Source: Leptobrachium leishanense (lineage: Eukaryota; Chordata; Amphibia; Anura; Megophryidae). From it: DNA of 64,000 nt. Below the pieces are notes generated by a model, which had not been told where the DNA came from, searched no databases, and was given only the letters and a program-made list of their open reading frames with translations. The stretch lies in assembly GCA_009667805.1 (NCBI GenBank), contig CM019064.1, positions 76,506,400 through 76,570,399 of the forward strand. Reading direction: 5' to 3'. Below are positions 49,021 to 61,179 of this stretch, piece after piece. The first letter of the stretch is position 1, and the number at the start of each line of letters is the position of its first letter. The translations under genes and the position numbers were made by a program.

Positions 49021-49849
49021 TTAAAGGGTTATTCAAGAAGCACTAAACTTGTCACCGAATTGCAACGACCAGTGAATTTCACCGTACAGTGCAATTTCAT
49101 GGTAGTGCGTCAGTGAAATACCTTGATTTTCGGTGGTTCAGTTCGACAGGTTTAAAAAGCGGAATCCTATAAGATTCAAGGTAAAAAAATTCCCATATTT
49201 ATTATTCAAATGTTCAATCTTTTCAATTTCAGCAAAAAGCCTTATTAATTTTTTAGGCAACATTTTGGAGTCCTTTTTTTTTACTTATGTAACAGACCAG
49301 TTTTTTAATCGTTTTTTTTATTATTATTTCCACACATTTTCATGGTTTAAGGCCGGTGTCAGACGAGAGCATTAGGTGCGCCCGTACTGACCGGCACAGC
49401 GTTGTGACGCCGCAACGGGGCCGGTCACCCTTGTGCACGTACACGAAATGCGCGCGCAACAAGCGTCTGCCCACAAAGCCTCCCCGTCGATGCACTAGGA
49501 CGCGCGTTGAGGGGAGGATCGCACTTTGCAGCAATGAGCGTACTCAGCGAGGTGGGCAGACGGACGTCGAGTGGAAGAAACATCCACTCTCACAGACGTT
49601 CCTTCCACGCTTGTCTGCCCCCAGCCTTAAACACCTTTAAAAATAAAAATTCTGTTGTTTTTTTCTGCAGTTCGGTGGAGATCGGTGGGCTGATCGGCTA
49701 AGTTCCCAGTGTTCAGTGGCCGCCAGCAGTGTTTGACGCACTTCTGGGCCCCACCCTGCAGCGTATAGGGAATTCAGCGCAGGGGGTCGGTGAACTGGAA
49801 TCGAATGAAAGCGCACTGAAATTTCATTGCTCTTTGAATAACCCCTTTA
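49021..49849. mobile_element. TIR element, ATTCAAAGAG family, with nested MITE
   Basis: TTAAAGGGTTATTCAAGAAG left and, inverted, TGCTCTTTGAATAACCCCTTTA right. The MITE 49351-49626 is nested inside, and the MITE 49850-50276 sits directly at its right end. Confidence 0.7.
49351..49626. mobile_element. TTAA-target MITE with GGCCGGTGTCAGACGAG ends
   Basis: GGCCGGTGTCAGACGAG and, inverted, GCTTGTCTGCCCCCAGCC, with TTAA on both sides (49347-49350, 49627-49630). It is 276 bp and CpG-rich. It resembles the Harbinger-like family at the start of its termini but has a different duplication and interior. Confidence 0.75.
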
Positions 49850-50276
49850 GGCTAGGGTCAGACTGAGGCAGTGCGAACGCGCGTGCAGCCGCACTTAATC
49901 ACGGCCGCACTAGCAGCAGATGCCGGGCAATGACGGCCAATATACGAAGTACGGTCGCACAAAAGTCCGGCTGCGCAACGCAAGTGGAAAATGAACGCAT
50001 TTTTTCGAGAACGTGAAACCGCAGGTACTGACGTACAGAGTGCGCTGCGTCCGCTAGCGGCGTGTGTGTGTGTGATTAGGAGACGTCAGACGCTGCTAAT
50101 GTCCGGCCAACATAACGTCCAGACACAAAAAGAGTTTTATTGATGATCCGTACAAAATCACGGACGAAAATGCGCATAGTATGACCACTATCACGTATTC
50201 TGTGAAAAAATGCGTCCATTCGTTCGAACGCACTTTTTCACAGACAACATAAAAATGCGTTCGTCTGACCCTAGCC
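49850..50276 (-). mobile_element. CpG-dense Harbinger-like MITE, copy 4 (inverted)
   Basis: GGCTAGGGTCAGACTGAGGC to GTTCGTCTGACCCTAGCC with TTA on both sides, the reverse complement of the TAA seen at copies 1 and 2. It is 427 bp and carries the reversed landmarks (GTTTTATTGATGATCCGTAC). Confidence 0.88.
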
Positions 50277-52340
50277 TTAGAGTGTGCAGCAGTACATTGT
50301 GTGAATTGGGATGTAAATTTGTCAAACAAGATGGCTCAGCCTTAAACTGATCTCTCGAATATGATCCATGGTCGTAAAAAGTCAGCACTCTTTAGGTTTC
50401 AGCAATCCACGATGCCCAGCAAAGCCTTGAGGCTGCTTAAGCATAGAGGTACACGTTTAAAAAAAATTATTTGGTGATGGGGCCAAGATTTGATGCTAAA
50501 AGTAACAATAGAAGAGTGATTCCATACTGGTTGACAGACAAGCCAATAGAGCTGCTGGACAATGCTCACTGTATCAATGCTGATACTCCTGTATCAGCAC
50601 CAGTGTTCTGGTAAATCCTATGGTGTCACAGTATGTAATACTTTATGTAACAGGTGTAGGATCAATGATATGGAGTTGGATCTGTCATGTTGCCCTGGGT
50701 TGTTTCGGCTTGGGTCTTATGGTAACACTGAAAATGCCATATAAGAAATGCCCCCGGCCTAGTCCTTTAGTATTAGGTCCAAAACGTGACCAGTAATGCC
50801 ATACTCTATTATTTTACCGAAGTGCACATGCACCACGCAGGTGGCAACGGACGCCATTTAGGCCTCGACGTAAAAGCACTACGACAGCCAGCCAGAGTGC
50901 GTGATGCTTAGTCACATTTAGGAATGGCACAGCACTATGGGACATCTAGATCAGAAACTTCTTGGATGCCAAGGTTCACTATCACTGACCTAAACCCACA
51001 CAAATTGTACATAATGCAGATAATGGGTCAGATTCCAGGCTGATTGGGAAGAGAGTTCCCCACAATCGAGACTCGCCACGTCTTTTTAATCAACAGTAGT
51101 CAATAGTAAGTGAGAGCTGAAATCCTGTCTTCAGACATGTGGTAATTGAGCTTTCAAAAATCTGTTGCCTCTTTCACTTGGCTCCCAATCTGAAAACAAG
51201 CAACTCTAACAAAGCTGGAGCATGTTCTAACCTTGTGAAAGCCACCATGAGGTCGCTCTTGAAGCAACATTACAGCTATTGATTAACACTGGTAAAGTTC
51301 AAAAGGTTGGAAAAACAAAAACACCGTCACCCTGCAACAATTTGCAGTGGTTCTCAACCTGTGGACCCTCAGGACCCACAATTGTCCTTTGTCATTAAGT
51401 CACGACGGAAAAATAATTGAATTTCTGAGACATAATTTATTCTACAAAACAACGTGTGCGATATTCTACAATGTATTCACTTTTTAAACAATTGGATTCT
51501 TTCCAAAATGGATAGTGCAGTAATCATAGAACGAGTGAAAACGCACGTGCTGTTGAGGCACAAACTCAATAAAATAAACTGTAATTGAAACATATGAAAT
51601 TAATTAGAACTTAAGGGAAAGCTGAGGAAGCTTCTTGCTCTTAATAAGGGTCTCAAAGTCTGGGGTGCTGGTAGACAAAGCAACCAATTTAAATCACTAC
51701 TGAATGAATAATAAAATATTATAAAAAAAATGTAACAAACTCCTCTGCTTCACGCTCCTCTGCCGTCTGTCTCTGCGCACATTTTTTCGCAGCAGCCTGC
51801 CCTCCCAGAGCCTACGCAATTTGCGTAGCTGAGCGCTACGCTAATCGCATAAGCTCAAGCTGGCCAAGAGATTGAGAAGTCTGCAGCGCGCGTCTGGCGC
51901 TGCCTACTTCCTGAACCTATGCTCTTCAGTGCCTCAGAGAGACACTGAAGAGCAATGAAATAGCTTAGACCAATGGGAAAGCACCATTGTTCCATCCAGT
52001 CAAAAAATGCCTCCATGTGAGTCTGGCCTATATAAATATACTTTGCTTCACCGAGATGTGCATTGTGCACAGTGGCTCCTGGTGTTGGGAGTACAGAGCG
52101 TGTCAGTCACTAAGTCCCACCCCACACCTTCCCATTACAGATTCTTTCCCCCTCCCACCTTGCCATTACAGAGTATCTTACCTGATGCAGCGGGTCCCAG
52201 GTGGCGCCTGGGAACATTCAGAGGTAGCCGTGCTGCCTGGGACCCACTGCCGCAGGTAAGATGCATCAGCGGGTCCCAGGCATTAGAGAGGCCTGGGGGC
52301 ACTTGCCCCGCGACCCAGTCCGCCCCTGAGAAACACTGAT
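50277..52340. other. intronic stretch with element debris
   Basis: The single hAT-type end CAGTGGTTCTCAACCTGTGG is at 51344-51363. A GC-rich block with a GGGTCCCAGG/CCTGGGACCC hairpin (52190-52250) ends near GTCCGCCCCTG (inverted CAGGGGCGGAC), suggesting another hAT MITE. No gene was recognised. Confidence 0.45.
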
Positions 52341-52999
52341 TTAAGGGGCTATTCAGAGAGCACCGAAAAGTCACTGACATTTCAGTGCTCTCCCATTCGC
52401 GCACTTTTAAGAGTTCTATTTGCAGACCCTGCAGTGAATTCAGCATTCACCGGAGGGTCCCTGAAGTGCAGCGAATCGAATAGATTCCATAACCAGCCGA
52501 AAAATTGACAGATGCATCCGAACGCATCTGGGAAAAAAAGCAGCTGAACAGGGGTTAAAAATGGCTATTTTGGGGGGGGGGAACTATTGCCGAACAACAC
52601 AAAAAAAAAAATATTTTTTAAAATGAAAGTAACACACCGGGGAATTCTTTTTACACTGAAACCTATGGGATTCGCCTGATTAAACCTGTCGAAACCGAAA
52701 ATCACGGACTTCACTGACATTTCTCTGCTGTACGGTGTCTCTGAATAGATTAACCATTACCTCTCTATGGGGAATTCATTGCCAAAGGGCACCGTATTTC
52801 GCTGGTAATTCGCCTATATTTGACGAATTGTCATCTTTTTCACCAAATTGCCACAAAATTGCAACGCACGTGGAAAATTATTCACCAGTGTCCACATTTG
52901 CCACCGAATTTCAATGTAGATGCAATTTTAGGGCAGTTTGTCTATTGACCAAGCGGTCACCGCAAAAATGACCCGATTTTCATGGTTTCAAATTATTAT

Positions 53000-53192
53000 A
53001 TTTTTTTTTAGAAAGGATTTTACCAGGAAGGATACATTGAGATTTCTCTCGTTCAAGTATGTCCTGGGTGGCGAGTATGTACCGTTAGGTGTCTTGCCCA
53101 AGGACACTTACTGGAGAGGTGCTCTTGCCGGGATCAAACCTGTGTTTCCATGGTTATAGAGCAGTGATGTTTCCTCTATTCCACCCAGCCAG
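53000..53192 (-). mobile_element. tRNA-like SINE (minus strand)
   Basis: Full head-body-tail order on the minus strand: GGCTGGGTGGAATAGAGGAA, B-box-like GGTTTGATCCC, CCTCTCCAGTAAGTGTCCTT, then TATCCTTCCTGGTAAAATCC and an A-rich end (T run at about 53001). Confidence 0.83.
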
Positions 53193-53329
53193 TACCAATT
53201 TGACGGTTTTAAACATTTGAATCTAATAGGTTTTAAAATATTTTTTTATTTACAAAATGTTTTTTCAAAAAAACTGATTTTAAAAACAGATGTTTTTATT
53301 TTTTAAATTACATTACTTTTTTTGTATTT

Positions 53330-55372
53330 CAAAATTTTTATTTTGCAATAAACAAAGGGTCACAAACTGACCAGTCAGGTGGCCTCACAGGGTCAAATAA
53401 GACATTCTCAGAGAAATCACATAAAAAGGGGATCTCAAAAGAAACTACAGAATATCACAAATTGGGGGAGGAGAAACAATAACAGGGGGAGGGATGTATA
53501 AACTCGTCAGGAGGGTTAATCCAGCAAGAGCAGAGCAGAGCGATGGAGTTTGCTGGAGGTGCACCAGGGAAACACCAATAAAAAAAAAAAAAAAAGGGGG
53601 GGGGAGGGTAGTGAGGGACTGCCAAATATATTGTGGTATTCCTGGCTCACCCCAGCAACCTTAAAAAGGAACTGAGGGCCATGGAAGAGGCCACTTGGCC
53701 GGGAGACCTGGGGCCAAAAGGGTGGGCAGAGCCTAGGTAGTCACCCTAGCGGCTCGCCCAGGCTACTTCCCAATGTCCTACACAAAACAGAAAAAAAAAA
53801 GGGAGGGGGATGAGTCCCAGTGCTCCAACAGACGAACACCTCTAAGCCCAAAAATTCAGCAGGCAAGACCATAAAATCAGTCAGGAGAACAGAAAAGGGG
53901 GGGGGGGAAGAGACGACAAAATTAGGATAGGAACACAGAACAGACATGAATTAAAGGCATATAAAAAGGTCATCCAAGGGTATCTCTAGGAAAAAGAAAA
54001 GAGTCCAGTAACCACACCAAGCAGGGAAAAGGGGGACAATGGGGAAACTCAGCCGGGACGTTCGGGCCCAAATCTTCCGGTGGGGATAATGAAATGCCAA
54101 GATTCGGCAACAATGCCCAAGCGTCTTCCGGGGAGGTAATGGTGTGAAGGATATTATCGTAGGTGATATGAATGGAGCCAGCTACTCCCCAGCGGTAACG
54201 AATGCCCTCTGCCCGGAGACGTGCCATCACCTCACGAAAGCGACGCCTAGCCATAAGCGTGATGAAGGGTAAATCATGAAACAAGTGAGGAGTGTCGTGC
54301 CATACAAAAAAGAACGCACTTCAAGCAGGGACAACAAACGTGTTTTTAACAGTCACCTCCCTGGCCACCGCAAGAATATCCCTCGGAGCTCCCATCGGGG
54401 CTGTCGCAGCTTTACGGAGGCGAACCGCTGATCCGAACACAACAGGTTTGTCAGGCGACAGTTTAAGGAGGTGATTAGCAATCCCATTCACAAAGTCCAA
54501 GACAGAGGCCGAAGATTCCGTCTCCGGGACCCCCCGGATCCGAACGTTCCGCTGACGATGACGTGCCACCGTTTCCAGGGCCCTGGAAAGAAGGTCCACG
54601 TGAGTTTGAAGGGAATCCACACGGTTCACCAATGTCACCTGCGCTGTCTCCAGTGTGTCAGTTCTGGTCTGCACAGTCTCCACTGTGTTCCGCAGCTCAG
54701 CGAGATCACTATTGAGTCCGCGCAGGTCCTGTTTCCATACCGCCCGTAGCTCCTCGACCAGGTGAGGGACGTCATCCTTTGTGAAAGGTTTAGGTCCCGT
54801 CAGGTTTGCCGACAATATGCGGGGAACCGGGGTAGCTCCACGTGTGCGGAGGTCTGCTCCCCGGGGTGGTGTCGTCATCTGGGTGTCCAATCTTATGTCC
54901 ACAGGTCTGGCCCGGCTATGCTCACTCCCCGCAACATCATCATCTTCCTCCGAACTAAAATCTTGCAGGGTAAACACCGCGGCATCACTCAGTTGGGTTC
55001 TGGGATCCCCTCCCATCGAAGTCCGTATATCACGCTGCCTGGGGGCTCCCAGCTGAGAGCATCTTCTGGAAAGATTTCTTCCCCATCTCCGAACCAAAAT
55101 CAGCGTCAGGGAAAGGGTTCTGGCCTGTACTGTGGGTCTCAAAATGGCCGCTCCAGCTAGGCCGCGGATCAGTAACGGGGGTCGGAAAATAATACGACCG
55201 GTACACAATATGTAGTTGCCGACGGGTTGCCAAGTGTCCAGCAGTCTCTAGCGGCTTCAGAAATCTGCAAGGCCGCCTGTGGTCGCTTTAAATGCAGCAG
55301 GGATCAAAAGGTAGCTCTCGGAGATCTTCAGATATGCGACCATCCACCATGCCACTTGGCTCCGCCTCCCAA
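53330..55372 (-). mobile_element. L1-type element with ORF1 only (half-LINE)
   Basis: In minus-strand order: a 5' region from about 55372 (GGAGGCGGAGCCAAGTGGCA), ORF1 (55016-53970), then about 600 bp of noncoding 3' region ending TTGCAAAATAAAAATTTTGA then AATACAAAAAAAG (polyadenylation signal and A tail). No reverse transcriptase or endonuclease is present between ORF1 and the tail. The layout resembles mammalian HAL1 (half-L1) elements. A clear flanking duplication was not found. Confidence 0.7.
53970..55016 (-). pseudogene. L1-like ORF1 protein, one in-frame stop
   Basis: Start MGGDPRTQLSDAAV chosen at 55016; an upstream ATG at 55208 is in frame, but its extra residues look like translated 5' leader. 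Order: acidic N-terminus (FSSEEDDDVAG), proline/arginine-rich linker, a coiled coil with heptads (LNSDLAELRNTVETVQTRTD onward, about 60 residues), the RRM start RNVRIRGVPE, then a TGA near 54318. In the same frame beyond it: FHDLPFITLMARRRFREVMA, GIRYRWG and the C-terminal domain, ending at 53970. These are the standard parts of an L1/Tx1-type ORF1 RNA chaperone. One nonsense change and no frameshift suggest moderate age. Confidence 0.88.
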
Positions 55373-55801
55373 TACACAGAAATTTAACTATTTCTGTGCT
55401 TTGTGAATAGACTCCATAGTAATGATATGTGCTGAATAAGAAGCCGCTCACTCCCAGGACCCTCAGCCTGGATCTCCTCACTGGATTCACCAGGCGGATC
55501 TGCCGCCTCACAGGGCTCAGGACACAAAGGACAAAGGGGATGGAGCTTTTTTTCAGGTTTGACGCTAAGCTTCTCACACACACACACCATCTCCTGCAGC
55601 AACAGAGGGGGAGGGGCGCGCCGACATTGCTTTATTTTAAAAACAGAACATTTTTATTGAATTAACCTATTAGAAGAATAGGAGACTTCCGTCAGATAGC
55701 TGCATGTAACCAATCGAAAAATTGTGAATTCACCGAACTTAGCCTAAAAGAAAAGTACCATAATGTAACTCCATTTTGGTGCTTTGTTAATAGACCCCTT
55801 A

Positions 55802-56156
55802 CTCTGGAAATAAGATCTAAAGGTTACCCGGGGGGGCACAAATGGTTAGAAAGTGACACAAAATCTGAAATAATTGAAATATTTCACTTTGACTTGAGAA
55901 ACACCATCTGCCTGGGTTTGTAGTGGTGACCTTTGTGTTGCTGGGAGCGGGCCGAGTAAGGGTTTCAAGTCAATGTTATCTGTTACACACCAGAAGATTG
56001 GTACATATTCACAGAAAAATATGCCAAAAACATTTAACTGCTTACTCACAAGAACAAGACGGAAAACATTACAAGTCCTCCAATCTGAAAAACCAAACAA
56101 ACCCCCCCCCCCCCAAAACTAAACATTGTGGCCTTCTGTAAAAATTGTATATTGGT
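55802..56156. other. intronic stretch, nothing recognised
   Basis: A run of 13 C is at 56102-56114. No gene or element was recognised. Confidence 0.4.
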
Positions 56157-56164
56157 ATTGCAAC

Positions 56165-56420
56165 TAGGGATGCCAGATCGGCCATGTTTTCCTGGACACC
56201 TGTAACTTATTCATGCTGACGGGTAGTGCATGAAGAACGCCATGATGCAATACGTACAATCGATAGGCTGCAGAAGCAAAGAGGAATCCCAAGTGGCCTT
56301 AATGGATTTTCTTCCTGCAGCATATGAATTATACATGTTACATGGCCGATCCTTCCCTGAGCTCTCCTGCATGAGTTAGTAATATGTGTCCAGGAAAATA
56401 TGGTTGATCTGGCAACCCTA
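56165..56420. mobile_element. hAT-type MITE (TAGGGATGCCAGATC ends)
   Basis: TAGGGATGCCAGATCGGCCA left, inverted TATGGTTGATCTGGCAACCCTA right. The arms are about 36 bp and include TTTTCCTGGACAC. The flanks ATTGCAAC and AATGCAAC match at 7 of 8. 256 bp. Confidence 0.82.
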
Positions 56421-56649
56421 AATGCAACACACCCGAAGTACAGCAGCTGTTAATTTACAGCAACATCTGAGCCGCATTGGCTGCAATAGCAGTTCGAGCT
56501 ATGGCTCCACCCATTTTGTCAACAGCTCTGCTGGAATGAGCCCTTAAAAGACCAAGGCCCAGGACGTACTAACCGCTAGTTTGCATTTAGCTGCTGCAGC
56601 ACGGTTCCCTTTATGGAGCGCCGCTTGGTGATTGTGTTTACAGTTACAA

Positions 56650-57325
56650 GTATTTATAAAGTGCCAATAAATTACTTAGCGCTGTACAATGGGCGAGACA
56701 GAATAACAAACATACATACACGTTACACACGCGGAACAGAAGGAGGGAAGACCCTGCTCAAGAGCTTACAATCTAAGAGGTGACCCATTAGGGGAGGGTG
56801 AATAGGGTAAGTGAAGTGGTGGGTTGCTGGAGGGCTGATTGGGAAGAGGAGCAGGAAATTAACAGAGGGGGATCATGGAGTGAGCCGATAGGCTTCTCTA
56901 AAGTAATGTGTTTTTCAGAGACTTCTTGAAGGACTGGAGAGACGGGGAGAGTCTAATGGTGCGGGGGAGGGAGTTCCATAGAAAGGGGCAGCTCGGGAGA
57001 AGTCCTAAATGTGAGTTAGGGGTGCAGATACAAGGAACTGATAGCTTCAGATCAGTGGCAGAGAGAAGTGGTCAGGGCGGGATGTACCTGCTAATAAGGA
57101 AGGAGATGTAAGGAGGGGCGCAGTTATGGAGAGCTTTGTACGTGAGCACCAGTATTTTGAAATGGATTCTAAGGGAAACAGGGAGTCGGTGTAGAGATTC
57201 ACAGAGTAGTGAGGTGTGAGAGGTGCGGGATGTGAGGTGTATGAGTCTGGCACGGGCATGCATTATAGACTGCAGAGGGAGGATCTGGGATCTCTTAATA
57301 AATGTTATTTCTGCCGCCATTTGGC
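56650..57325 (-). mobile_element. L2-like LINE, 3' part with coding remnant
   Basis: On the minus strand the C-terminal coding remnant (57320-57072) is followed by a 3' UTR and the tail CATTGTACAGCGCTAAGTAA then TTTATTGGCACTTTATAAAT. It is the same family as 1553-1910. Confidence 0.8.
57072..57320 (-). pseudogene. L2-like ORF2 C-terminal remnant
   Basis: The frame contains LHRLPVSLRIHFKILVLTYK and ALHNCAPPYISFLISRYI, the conserved block after the reverse transcriptase in many L2/CR1-like LINEs. It ends at PP by a stop or shift, and an overlapping frame at 57047-57259 carries the next residues, so at least one frameshift is present. Confidence 0.8.
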
Positions 57326-58407
57326 CAATTATCTTAAAGTGATATGCATTTCTAGAAATTTTTTTAATAATAATAATAATAGACGCTAGAAACTTTTTAT
57401 AGCTATAGACAAACCAGAATAAAAAAATTTAAAGTTTTAGATGTGTAAAAAGGTTTTCTTGCTTTAAACTGTCATTTCATCTCCGGCCACGCCCCTCAGC
57501 TGGGGGGGGGGGGGTTTCTTCAGCTCCCACTTCCTGTATATTCCCTGCCTCGTCCCTGCCCATCAAAGCTTCCCATGAACTAGCACAAGCTCTGCAGGTG
57601 AAACCCTGTGCACCTCAGGACCTCAGACCTGAATATTAGCATCTCTGCAACTGAAAGCAAGACTCACCCGCTGACTTGCTCACACTTTTAATTGCTGACG
57701 CGCTCACCTGCGCACTCTCATGGTTTACATATTCACTTTCTCACTCAAATTCCCTCACACGGTCACCCACACTCTTGTGCGCGCTCTCTCTCCTCCTGCA
57801 TTACCTTGCGGTCTCGCTCTACCTTTTCTTGCTGTCCCTTTCTCCCTGTGTGTTTTGATTTCTTTCCTTCCCTGTCTCTGCAGTAGCTGGGGGTGAAAGA
57901 GTTACAGATTGGAATAGCACTAAGCCCCGCCCTCCCTTCAACTCACAGTGCAGGAGGGAGGAGCAGCAACTCAGTCGCACATACTCCGTGCAGTTTTTTT
58001 TTTATCTAAACCTAGACTCACGTTAGCCCAGTGTGTCTCCTGATGTGGGCATGATAAACAGGGGGGGGGGGGTAAATATGAAAAAAATATTACATTTACT
58101 TGCTTTTTATCTTTTTATGCCTGTCGAATGACACTACCGACTCTTTCAAAAGGCATTGCACGTTTTTAAAAAGACACACGGACACTGACATCATGCATGC
58201 ATGTCCCTTTAACATAATGCATGTGTCACAGCTGAAAGACTTTACATTATAAATTGCCTTGAGTATTAGAGTTTACAGCAGACAATGGCCCGTTAATCTG
58301 GTCAGATTCATAGTATAACAGAAATACTATTACTATAGAATGTATCCTCTACAGCAAAAGCCTGACTCTCCTATTCAACAAGTTTCCCCATTAGCCATGT
58401 TGCAAGG
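57326..58407. other. intronic stretch, nothing recognised
   Basis: Pyrimidine-rich DNA at 57660-57880 gives low-complexity open frames (Leu/Ser/His-rich) that are not genes. G runs of 13 and 12 are at 57502 and 58061. Confidence 0.4.
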
Positions 58408-58543
58408 CAGGGGTCAGCAACCTTGGCCCTCCCGATGTTTTGGAACCAAAATCTCCCATGATGCTCAATCAATCCAATGAGCCCTGAACATCATGGGAGG
58501 GGTCATTTTTAAACATCTAGGGGGCCAAGGTTGCTGACCCCTG
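58408..58543. mobile_element. palindromic hAT-type MITE (CAGGGGTCAGCAACC ends)
   Basis: CAGGGGTCAGCAACCTTGGC and, inverted, GCCAAGGTTGCTGACCCCTG. 136 bp, with arms over nearly the whole length (CCCGATGTTTTGG, TCCCATGATGCTC). The flanks TTGCAAGG and TTGTATGG match at 6 of 8. Relatives are at 19478 and 6294. Confidence 0.8.
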
Positions 58544-60723
58544 TTGTATGGGGTACCAGGAGATGTTGGGTGTTGCATGTAGCATGATGCTAGACTAGAA
58601 GCTATAGGACAGATCAGGCTGCAGATTACATACACAGCTTTTGCAGGGAAATAAAAACATCCTTAGAAAGAGTTAATGTGGCGGCATTGTGAGGAATCTG
58701 ACAGCGCGGAATATGAAGATGTGATCTGGCAGCGATCCTAAACAGCTTCGCTCACCAGTGGCTTATTTATATACAAACAATCCCTCATCTGTGACAACAA
58801 TATGCATTTAATAAATGTCGCTCCGAGCTGCAACGTTTAAAGACTGTGTTTGATTGATTGATAGATATATATATATATATATATATATAGTTTACAAAAC
58901 ATCCTGCATTCTGGAGCGTGATCCGTTTGTGATTTTCACTTAAAGGCTTGGAAAAGCAGAAAGAAATGACGTATGTGCGAGCAATGAATGTACACTGAGC
59001 AGTGGGCATGGACGGGCAACCTCAGGGCATCGACTTAAAACACCAGTGCCTGAGGATTTCTTTAACTGGATTTAACAAACGCAGGAGCCAGTAAAATAAC
59101 CTGGGAACCAGCAGAGTTAGACAAAATCTCATTTAAAAATCGATTTGTGCAAGGTAATCCACACAGAAATTGAGGATCTGGAGATTAGGTCTAGTAGCCA
59201 GTGGCCATCTGACCTGTGGGGTCGCCACAAAATATATCAAGGCAAAGCACTGAATAGAAATGCAGTCCCTGGAATCACACTGGGCCCTTTGCAGTATTCT
59301 TTGATTTCTGTTATGAAAACGTTGCATCATTTAGAAAGCTGGAGGATATGATAAACACAGGCTACGGTTCTAGCTGACATGTGTTTTATAGCACAGGTGT
59401 CATACTTCCCTATATGGCACAATGGTACAATAATCCGATGTTTTCTGAGGAGAGAAGAGCCAGCCTATAGGAGACGGGATAGCAGCGACCTAACATTAAT
59501 TGTAACAGGAGCCCTTTGAAAAGTTTCTTCTACTTTCCTGTGGCCGTTAAAGTCAAGCTCTTAACTCTACCAACACACCCTGTGAAACAGACGGGAATGA
59601 GGCTTCCCGACTCCTATAACAGTTTAACACAAAAAGGTGGTCACGTTACAGGGACTGGCAGGTGATTTCATGGCATTACCAGGAGAGCAGTCCATCTCAT
59701 TAGGCAAATTTATAGATTTAAATACTCCACATACCATGCAAATATATTAAACATGCACAAACACACTTTTGTTCAGAAAGGTCTGTTGTCTGAGCATCAT
59801 GAGGTCACAGAATGGATCAGCCTAGAGGAATACACGTTTTAAAGTGCCTCTAATGTGACCAAAACACGTCAGGCACATTGGTAATTCGGTCACTCCCTGT
59901 CTGAGACATTTTATTTTAAATGACACATAGTTTAGAAATGGGAGCTGTCACCCATCAGCATTTTCTTGTCCCACACAAGTGCTGCATGCCACAGCTATGA
60001 TCGGAGAGCCGTCCTGCAGCACAGCCTTCCACTTTTGACTGCTGAATTGTGTCAGTGCATGAACAGCCACACGACTACTGAGGACCGATTGTGCATCACT
60101 GAGTGACCCCCATTTAGCTCCTCCCATGGAAGGTGAAAGATGGTGACCATAACCCCGAGCCACACTTTGGAATACCGCCAGGGAGGTTAAAGTCATCGCA
60201 TTTACGACGTAACTGTTACATCATTGGTCCTTAAGGGGATAAGACTTGTTTCCTGTTGAAGAAAAAGGTATTTTCAAGCTAGTATCAATGAGTGTGCGTA
60301 AGGTTGATCGGTTTAATGCATGGGACAATGCATGTGACACCCTGTAATCCTGCACATTAGACATGGGACACATGTGCCGACGGGCAAAAAAAAAAATATA
60401 TATATTATTCATAGGGAGAAATACACAAATATTTAAACTTGCAAATCTTCTCATTGTGGGCAGCAAGCCAAATAGATTCCTCTCCATTTATAAAGCTGCT
60501 CGGGATGCTGGTGACAAATTATATGGATTATTCTGTGTCCGGTTTGATCGTCCAGAGGTTTAGCGGAAAGGCCGGGCTGTCAAATACCATTTTGTGTTCC
60601 GTTGAGCTGAACGTATTGATAAACCTGTCACACATGGAGTCTGTGTATCAGGGCTTCTTCACTGCACTGCAAAGTAATCGCTTACACTGCTCCGGACGAG
60701 GCTTGAGCTGATCTATAGAACTA
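58544..60723. other. intronic stretch, nothing recognised
   Basis: An (AT)n microsatellite is at 58866-58889. No exon was found; frames of 60-90 codons have no similarity that I recognise. Confidence 0.4.
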
Positions 60724-60970
60724 CAGTCAGGTCCAGAAATATTGGGACATGGACACAATTCTAACATCTTTGGCTCTATACACCACCACAATGGAGTTGG
60801 AATGAAACAAACACAATGTGCTTTAACTGCAGACTATCAGCTTTAATTTGAGGGTATGTACATCCAACTCAGGTGAATGGTGTAGGATTTACAGCAGTTT
60901 GCAGATGTGCCTCCCACTTGTTAAGGGACCAAAGGTAATGGGACAATTGGCTTCTCAGCTGTTCCATGGC
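60724..60970 (+). mobile_element. Tc1 C-family 5' inverted repeat only
   Basis: CAGTCAGGTCCAGAAATATT through CTCAGCTGTTCCATGGC matches the first 247 bp of element C, with TA before it. The rest of the element is missing, and unrelated sequence begins 25 bp before a hAT terminus. Confidence 0.9.
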
Positions 60971-61179
60971 AATTCATTTTTTATTTGATCTGTACTAGGG
61001 ATGCACCGATCCCACTTTAAGACCAAGTACGAGTACTAGGGTTGCACCGATACCGATACTAGTATCGATATCGGTGCCGATACCGGGTACTGCAGGAGTA
61101 CTTGGTACTCGTGCAGTACCCCCGATATTTTTTTCCGATACCGGAAGCCGGCATTGAGCCGGCTTGCCGGTATCCGAGG

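Larger units (their letters stand above)
52341..55801. mobile_element. ATTCAAAGAG-family element carrying a SINE and an L1 relative
   Basis: TTAAGGGGCTATTCAGAGAG left; right ends TGCTTTGTGAATAGACT (55396-55412) and GTGCTTTGTTAATAGACCCCTTA (55779-55801). The second fits the left end best. Nested inside are the SINE 53000-53192 and the L1-type element 53330-55372. The inner right-end-like motif could instead mark a second, older copy. Confidence 0.5.

Noticed and set aside
57676..57886. Leu/Ser-rich short protein
   Set aside because: Comes from a pyrimidine-rich low-complexity stretch; both overlapping frames are equally biased.
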